From assembly GCA_947044405.1 (NCBI GenBank), contig CAMRHE010000166.1:2667501-2731500 (forward strand): DNA of 64,000 bases, in the 5' to 3' direction. Within the stretch, counting starts at the first letter, position 1. Each line of letters starts with the position of its first letter. The notes beneath the pieces were generated by a model. It saw only the letters and a program-made list of their open reading frames with translations, searched no databases and was not told where the DNA came from. This DNA is from Leptodactylus fallax. Its lineage: Eukaryota; Chordata; Amphibia; Anura; Leptodactylidae. Shown piece after piece: positions 57,642-64,000 of the stretch. The position numbers and the translations under genes are program-made.

Positions 57642-59029
57642 CCGCTCTATTCGAGGCTATAGGTATCACCTGTAACCCGAATGAGTGGCGCCTCTTCATA
57701 GACAGCTCATGCAAGAGCCTCAAAGCCGTGCTGCTTCACAATGGGAACAAGTATCCGTCTCTTCCTGTAGCTCACTCGGTGCACCTGAAAGAGGAATACA
57801 CCAGTGTCAAGATGTTGCTAGGTGCCTTGAAGTATGATGAGTACGGCTGGGAAGTTATCGGAGATTTCAAAATGGTGTCATTCCTGATGGGCCTCCAAGG
57901 TGGTTTTACTAAGTATCCTTGCTTTATTTGCCTTTGGGACAGCCGGGATACTGAAGCGCACTACCACAGGCGGGACTGGCCTCAGCGGACAGAGTTCACT
58001 GTGGGGAAAAACAATGTAAAGTGGGAGGCACTGGTGGACCCACGCAAGGTGCTGATGCCACCACTACACATCAAGTTGGGGCTCATAAAACAATTTGTCA
58101 GGGCTCTAGATAAGGAGTCGAGAGCTTTCAATTACCTCCAAGATCTTTTACCTAAGCTGTCTGAAGCAAAGATCAAAGCTGATGTCTTCGTCGGACCACA
58201 AATCAAGAAGATCATAGAGTGCAGTGAATTTCCCAAGAAGCTGAATAGGAAGGAGAGAGCAGCTTGGAACAGTTTTGTCGCAGTGGTTCGTGGCTTCCTA
58301 GGCAATCATAAAGATGAAAACTATGTACAACTGGTTCAGACTCTGATAAAGAACTATGCTGCAATGGGCTGCAGGATGTCACTCAAAATCCATATCCTTG
58401 ATGCTCATCTTGATAAGTTCAAAGAGAACATGGGAGCTTATTCAGAGGAGCAAGGCGAGCGCTTTCACTAGGACATTATGAACTTTGAACGCCGTTACCA
58501 AGGACAATATAACGAAAACATGATGGGCGACTATATTTGGGGATTGATTCGTGAAACTGATTTGCAGTATAGTCGTAAATCTCGGAAAACCGCACACTTC
58601 TGAACAGTTTTTGGTAATCTGTGTAAATCTGCAATGCATATAGTGTTCTTAGTCTGACTGTATAAATGAGAAGATGCAAAATCGTCTGTTTCTATAGTAA
58701 AAATGCATAATTTACGTTGCCGTGGTCACAAAAGCTAAGTTTATGATGAATGTAAGCAATTTTTAATTTGTTTTAGACATAAGCAATTGGAATATAACAT
58801 TTAAAAGCTGGGAACAAAATTTGTGTTACATAGATTAGAATCCAGGGTTTTTTCTGTCTCCCAAATGTTGTTCTCACGGTCATAGAATCCTTCTATATCA
58901 GAGTATATTCTTGCTTTTTCATCTGGCAGGCCAGGTATGCTGATAGTGTGTCACAAATTTTTCTTCAAATTCTGTAATTGTTACTTATTTGTTACAATTT
59001 TTGTGGGCTTTTTTATATAAAGTCAAACA

Positions 59030-60030
59030 CAGAAAAGTTGGTCAGCACTGCCAGTAGCTGTATTGTATTGTAGTTGTAGCTACAATACAATTGCAAAAAT
59101 CAGGTTCTTGGTGTTTACATTTTGATCAAACTGTAACTGTAAGCCCACCAGCCAAGTCAAGGCGACCTCTGTTAGGTGGGTCCCTACAATAAAATTACTC
59201 ACCTCTCTTAGGGCCTTGGTCTCCCATGAATTAAGGGTGAATGTATTTATCAGCAATATCATGTACGGTATCTGTAAGATTCATGTATCCTTATATGCAG
59301 TAGGTATTTGCAGTACCTCTATTGGTGCTAGTGCTAAAGTTGTCAGTACCACTTGCCATTGCCACTTTATTGGCATAATAACAAGAAAAGAAAATAAACA
59401 ACTCCACCGTTGCTTCTTCCAATACCAACACAATATTGGTGTAGCATTCTGCTTAGATAAAGGGAGAATTTTTGGTGGCTTTATTTTTTAAAAGCCAATT
59501 TGTCATCACGCAACTGCAAATTTGTCTCCCAAATAACCACAAGCCTGTCGCACTTACAAGTCATCGAAAGGCCTCATTTTTTCTATAAAACCATTGCTTT
59601 TTGCAATATAACAATCATGTGTATCTAAAAAACCAGGGGCAGGCACCTTTCCCCCAAAAAAAGGTAATTCTTGGAGCACTTTAAATTTTAAATGCTTACA
59701 AATCATTTTTCCATAGACATGCATGTCACTTTCACTTTGACATAAGTTTGGCTGTGTTTGCCTTATAGAGCTAGAACTTGGATAGATAGGTTCCTAGGTT
59801 TCCTAACAGTGTTGTACACTATGATATAGTCAATTTAAGCTGTGGTTCATACCAAACTTGTTTGACCCAAAACAAATCACTTAAATACTGCAAAGGTACA
59901 ATTCTAATAAGATGACATTATAGTTAAAACCAAATGTAGACCACCACTGTGATTCAATAGAAACAGGGCAGATGCCAAGAAGTTAAGAATTAATGAAGAT
60001 AATATGGTGCATGCCCTAAAAGAACTGATC
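59030..60030. repeat. Mixed, mostly unrecognised; remnant of the 43-kb MITE family
   Basis: At about 59100-59190 the words 'acattttgatcaa' and 'gtgggtccctac' match the loop of the foldback element at 43040-43315. The rest is AT-rich with no recognised genes. Confidence 0.4.
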
Positions 60031-60039
60031 CAAAAACCT

Positions 60040-60180
60040 TAGGTAACCAACAAACAAGAGCTCAAAGCAGCACTCCTTTATTCACCCTTTGCAATACTTT
60101 AGCTCACATTGGAGCCTTTCTCGAGCTTTCAAACAATACAGATGTCGATTTATATACAGTAAGTGATGACAGTCAGAATA
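60040..60180 (-). mobile_element. Possible Penelope-like 3' end remnant
   Basis: The minus strand reads 'gctcgagaaaggctccaatg' and then 'gaataaaggagtgctgcttt', a pattern I associate with 3' untranslated regions of Neptune-type Penelope-like elements. There is no coding part beside it. Confidence 0.35.
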
Positions 60181-61235
60181 TCAATCAATAAATCATTAGA
60201 ACTAAGAACTAGAACTAAGAATATAGTGTTGGTCATGCTTGTGCCCTGCAGCTACACTCAAAGTCTGACAAACAATGGCTATTCAAACTTCTTGGGAATG
60301 CTCCTGTGATATCCTGTGTAAGGTGGTGCAGACATACACCTTGACTATTTGGCCACTCTCACTTTGGTCCAAACAACAGTTGCTTAGATAGGAGAAATAG
60401 CAACAGAGCACAATTTCTGGATGTAAAACAATTCAAAAAGTACTATCCATAGAGACTACATCCACCTCATTGGGTCATGTGATGTGATATGGAGATAGGT
60501 CCTTGATGTGGAAGCCAGTGCTGCTATTTTTGCTTTTCTGAATATGTTGGGAATGGTAGGTCCTAGAGAGCTGAAAGCTCTTTTTAAGTGCCTGATTTAT
60601 CTACAGTATGTGCGAAATTTGGCGCAGTTTGGTCCAGTTGTTTGGCCGTGCATAAAGAACAAACATCACATAACAGAAATTCATATTTATATATAGATAT
60701 ATTTGATTGATAAAATAAATAAATAAACACTACTGAAATCTTTATAAGCATATTCATAAAAGAATGAAGTGTTTACCAGTATTTATTTTTGTCTATAAAG
60801 GTGATACACAAAGCATGATAATGACTTCTGAATATAGAATGGATGGAATTTTCACAAGGGCATTGAAAACAATATTAAATTAAACATTAAACATGATTCA
60901 ATATGCTAATAATATATTGTAATTGTTATGGACACATGTCAGAAATTAAAATTGATTAAAGACTATAAAGTGGAGGTCTCCTGCATGCTTTAAATTTTCC
61001 TACCTTAAGGTGGCCATAAACCTTTAATAGCTATCAGCATGGCTATTAAATCAGGATAAAATCAGGTAAAATTCATCATGTACAATCCTTCTTTCTACTG
61101 ACATCATCTTCTGGGGGAAAGTTATGTAGGAAATAGCCCTACACATCAGATTGGTCAGGGGGTTCAGCCACAATTCATGTAATGTGTACAGCTACCTTTA
61201 TAATCTATCAAAAAAAAAAAATATATAAATATATA
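60181..61235. other. No gene seen
   Basis: AT-rich sequence ending in an A-run and TA-rich stretch immediately before Tc1 copy D. No coding region recognised. Confidence 0.4.
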
Positions 61236-62846
61236 CAGTACAGACCAAAAGTTTGGACACACCTTCTCATTCCAAGAGTTTTCTGTATTTTCATGACTAT
61301 AAAAATTGTAGATTCACACTGAAGGCATCAGAACTATGAATTAACACATGTGGAATTATATACTTAACAAAAAAGTGTGAAACAACTGAAAATATGTCTT
61401 ATATTCTAGGTTCTTCAAAGTAGCCACCTTTTGCTTTGATTACTGCTTTGCACACTCTTGGCATTCTCTTGATGAGCTTCAAGAGGTAGTCACCTGAAAT
61501 GGTCTTCCAACAGTCTTGAAGGAGTTCCCAGAGATGCTTAGCACTTGTTGGCCCTTTTGCCTTCACTCTGCGGTCCAGCTCACCCCAAACCATCTCGATT
61601 GGGTTCAGGTCTGGTGACTGTGGAGGCCAGGTCATCTGGCGTAGCACCCCATCTCTCTCCTTCTTGGTCAAATAGGTGTGTTTGGGGTCATTGTCCTGTT
61701 GAAAAATAAATGATGGTCCAACTAAACGCAAACCGGATGGAATAGCATGCCGCTGCAAGATGCTGTGGTAACCATGCTGGTTCAGTATTCCTTCAATTTT
61801 GAATAAATCCCCAAAAGAGTCACCAGAAAAGCCCCCCACACCATCACACCTCCTCCTCCATGCTTCACGGTGGGAACCAGGCATGTAGAGTCCATTCGTT
61901 CACCTTTTCTGCGTCGCACACAGACACGGTGGTTGGAACCAAAGATCTCAAATTTGGACTCATCAGATCAAAGCACAGATTTCCACAGGTCTAATGTCCA
62001 TTCCTTGTGTTCTTTAGCCCAAACAAGTCTCTTGTGCTTGTTGCCTGTCCTTAGCAGTGGTTTCCTAGCAGCTATTTTACCATGAAGGCCTGCTGCACAC
62101 AGTCTCCTCTTAACAGTTGTTGTAGAGATGTGTCTGCTGCTAGAACTCTGTGTGGCATTGACCTGGTCTCTAATCTGAGCTGCTGTTAACCTGCGATTTC
62201 TGAGGCTGGTGACTCGGATGAACTTATCCTCCGCAGCAGAGGTGACTCTTGGTCTTCCTTTCCTGGGGCGGTCCTCATGTGAGCCAGTTTCTTTGTAGCG
62301 CTTGATGGTTTTGGCCACTGCACTTGGGGACACTTTCAAAGTTTTCCCAATTTTTCGGACTGACTGACCTTCATTTCTTAAACTAATGATGGCCACTCGT
62401 TTTTCTTTACTTAGCTGCTTTTTTCTTGCCATAATACAAATTCTAACACTCCATTCAGTAGGACTATCAGCTGTGTATCCACCTGACTTCTGAACAACAC
62501 AACTGATGGTCCCAACCCCATTTATAAGGCAAGAAATCCCACTTATTAAACCTGACAGGGCACACCTGTGAAGTGAAAACCATTTCAGGTGACTACCTCT
62601 TGAAGCTCATCAAGAGAATGCCAAGAGTGTGCAAAGCAGTAATCAAAGCAAAAGGTGGCTACTTTGAAGAACCTAGAATATAAGACATATTTTCAGTTGT
62701 TTCACACTTTTTTGTTAAGTCTATAATTCCACATGTGTTAATTCATAGTTTTGATGCCTTCAGTGTGAATCTACAATTTTTACAGTCATGAAAATACAGA
62801 AAACTCTTGGAATGAGAAGGTGTGTCCAAACTTTTGGTCTGTACTG
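61236..62846 (-). mobile_element. Tc1/mariner transposon, family 2, copy D
   Basis: 1,611 bp flanked by TA. Complete inverted terminal repeats of 268 bp (61236-61503 and 62579-62846) begin CAGTACAGACCAAAAGTTTG. Each repeat contains the last coding codons of the transposase plus the 3' flank, so the end of the gene is present twice, once as a real gene end and once inverted upstream of the promoter. This copy keeps the terminal pieces that copy C lost. Confidence 0.93.
61399..62432 (-). pseudogene. Tc1-like transposase of family 2, stop plus frameshift
   Basis: The N-terminal part (62432 down to 61968) is open for 154 residues: both helix-turn-helix units and the GRPRVTS linker. It ends in a TGA where copy C has TGG (LWSDE to L*SDE), just before the first catalytic Asp. 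A one-base loss in the VWGCF region near 61820 then shifts the frame, and 61884-61399 carries the catalytic remainder. An in-frame 18-base deletion (relative to copy C) removes six residues between the second D and the E, reducing the spacing from 38 to 32. All three defects make it inactive. Confidence 0.92.
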
Positions 62847-62848
62847 TA

Positions 62849-62873
62849 TATACAGTATATATATATATATACA
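62849..62873. repeat. TA-rich microsatellite at Tc1 copy D flank
   Basis: A short TATACAGTATATATA stretch adjoining the right end of copy D, comparable to the TA run beside copy C. Confidence 0.85.
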
Positions 62874-64000
62874 GATAGAGAAACAGAGAGAAACAGACAG
62901 ACATCTGTAGTACAAGACTGAATAGGGGGAATCTGTTGTTTTTAGACCACAATTTGAAGTAAAAAGTAGCATTTTTTGCTCATGGCTGATTTTGCTTTAT
63001 GGGTATATGAGGAATATTTTAGCAAGTTAGCATTATTATATGCCTCACAAATACAGTATAGTTTAAGATTAAATAAGTGATATTGAAGCTAATTCTAGAA
63101 AAGATACAGGAAGTCTCTAACAATGTCTTACTCTAAATTGTAGGAACAGTGATGAGCATATAAGAAGGCCAGAAGAAAAGACGCTACATGGGTGGAGAGA
63201 TATTTATATACAGTTGCACTCACTTTACAGTGCTGGACTACAAGAGGCATTACACTAAATAATGCATTTGAATATCAGCCTGATCTTCCTCGGTCTAGCC
63301 AATGCCCTATGGTATCCTTCTCTAGGTTCTGTCCAGCAAACAATGCGGAAATATGGAGGGATCAGTGGCAGAGGGATCAGCGGGAGAAGGATTATTCACA
63401 CTAATCCATTAGTAAAGTTGGGTCTTTTACCAGCACTCACAAATCAAAGTTCAAGATCAATAAAGATATATGAAGCTTTTCAATGGTTCAGACCTTCGAT
63501 CTGTGATCACCAGCAAAAAAAAACAACTTTGCTGGAAGCAGATTATAGTGAACAATCCTTCACCTGCTGATCCATCCATATTTTACCTCGTTCCATATTC
63601 TAGGTGTGGTATTACATGTAAGCCAGACAACTGAATGATAAAAAGCTGGTCTCTGTAAGATTTTAGTGGTGTTATGAAATAAGATTAATATTCCACTGAT
63701 CTTCCATTGATATAGTTTATATTAGTAATTCTATTGGGATTGAGAAAGTATATTTTGATTGGGAGAGCAATATCAAAAAATTTCTCCAGCAATTCTATCA
63801 ATATATTATAGCATATGCTTTAAAATAATATCAAATGTGTGTAGAGGCTTACAACTGTCTGAGATACTTACGGTTTTTACAAATGTACAGTTTTCAGAAA
63901 ATCAAAGTACAGCATTTTTGAATTCTATAGTTTAGATCTGATTCTTAGTAGATAAACCTCTGACTATTCATTTTGTTTTGGCTTCAGGTGGTTCGGTTTT
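62874..64000. other. No gene seen
   Basis: AT-rich DNA with no recognised coding region or repeat ends. The 102-codon frame at 63262-63570 shows no domain. Confidence 0.4.

Larger units (their letters stand above)
55513..58603 (+). pseudogene. Cys-rich transposase-like protein of unknown family, split by LTR-like insertion
   Basis: Exon 1 (55513-55720) follows a TTTAG acceptor-like site and encodes a Cys motif pair, FCYVCG and CEHCKK, with GDQDKPWAPHFTC between. A GT-AG intron follows (55721-55849), and splicing joins codons as TLEG-WYRG. Exon 2 gives KRAMHFAIPRIWREPTDH, NCYFCM, a Pro-rich linker and an acidic stretch, reaching 56370. A 1,271-bp insertion then intervenes and the frame resumes at 57647. 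The downstream part has LFIDSS (Asp), WEVIGDFKM (Asp), a CFIC motif followed by HYH, and SEEQGERFH (Glu), an order compatible with an RNase H-like DDE transposase with a zinc insert. A TAG at 58469-58471 replaces a likely Gln before the final 43 codons. I believe similar multicopy proteins occur in invertebrates and fish, but I cannot name the family. Confidence 0.72.
54611..59020 (+). mobile_element. Unclassified TIR-bearing element with an intron-containing gene
   Basis: Three parts support one element. First, an inverted repeat: 54872-54976 matches the complement of 58726-58825 ('tttgttcccag' near one edge, 'gcttttgtg' near the other), and probably extends outward. Second, a ~65-bp direct repeat ('ctggcaggc..ggtatg', 'ttcttgaaattctgtaat') occurs twice on the left (54611-54680, 54751-54812) and once on the right (58923-58985). 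Third, a coding sequence fills the space between. Removing the LTR-like insertion leaves roughly 2.7-3.1 kb. Outer limits and target duplication are not fixed. No family I can name with confidence matches it. Confidence 0.6.

Overview
The window looks like vertebrate intergenic DNA, most likely from an anuran amphibian. It is AT-rich, has no convincing single-copy host gene, and is dense in transposable elements of the kinds that coexist in frog genomes: Tc1-like elements, a DIRS retroelement, CR1- and L2-like LINEs, Penelope-like elements, hAT and PIF/Harbinger-like non-autonomous elements, and TTAA-flanked foldback MITEs. The organism assignment is inference from this mix. All calls come from reading the sequence; no database search was run.

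Layout. 0.5-1.6 kb: two copies of one MITE family. 2.4-4.25 kb: a hAT-like element with an 8-bp target duplication, split by a nearly intact Tc1 element (A). 5.6-5.8 kb: minisatellite. 6.1-9.6 kb: a composite repeat of degenerate ~380-bp units interrupted by a TTAA foldback MITE. 10.4-11.9 kb: a Tc1 fossil. 13.1-16.0 kb: a foldback MITE and a hAT-like element filled with inverted TATAA-rich minisatellite blocks. 16.1-24.05 kb: one antisense CR1 LINE split by a TTAA-type repeat and by a DIRS retroelement with inverted terminal repeats and an internal complementary region. 24-31.6 kb: foldback MITEs, a second Tc1 fossil, a Penelope-like element with RT and GIY-YIG parts, and a third Tc1 fossil. 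32.1-34.35 kb: a hAT fragment and Tc1 element C, with one nonsense codon and DD38E spacing. 34.5-37.0 kb: a second Penelope-like (Neptune-type) element. 37.4-46.9 kb: the quietest, most AT-rich part. 47-50.4 kb: MITEs, including a near-perfect 417-bp palindrome, and a hAT-like element holding a G-rich minisatellite. 50.4-51.2 kb: an L2-like LINE tail. 52.76-54.31 kb: Tc1 element B, same family as A but opposite orientation. 54.6-59.0 kb: the most unusual locus (below). 61.2-62.85 kb: Tc1 element D, same family as C.

The locus at 54.6-59.0 kb carries a cysteine-rich, intron-containing coding sequence whose frame can be followed across a correctly spliced 129-bp intron and across a 1,271-bp LTR-like insertion flanked by a near-perfect 5-bp duplication. 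It is bracketed by a ~100-bp inverted repeat and by three direct repeats, and three heat-shock-element-like triplets lie about 0.4-0.5 kb upstream. I read it as a decayed copy of an unclassified cut-and-paste-type transposon. It is the best candidate here for an undescribed system.

The coding sequences do not form a pathway. They are mobile-element genes at different stages of decay, and their nesting gives a relative insertion order.
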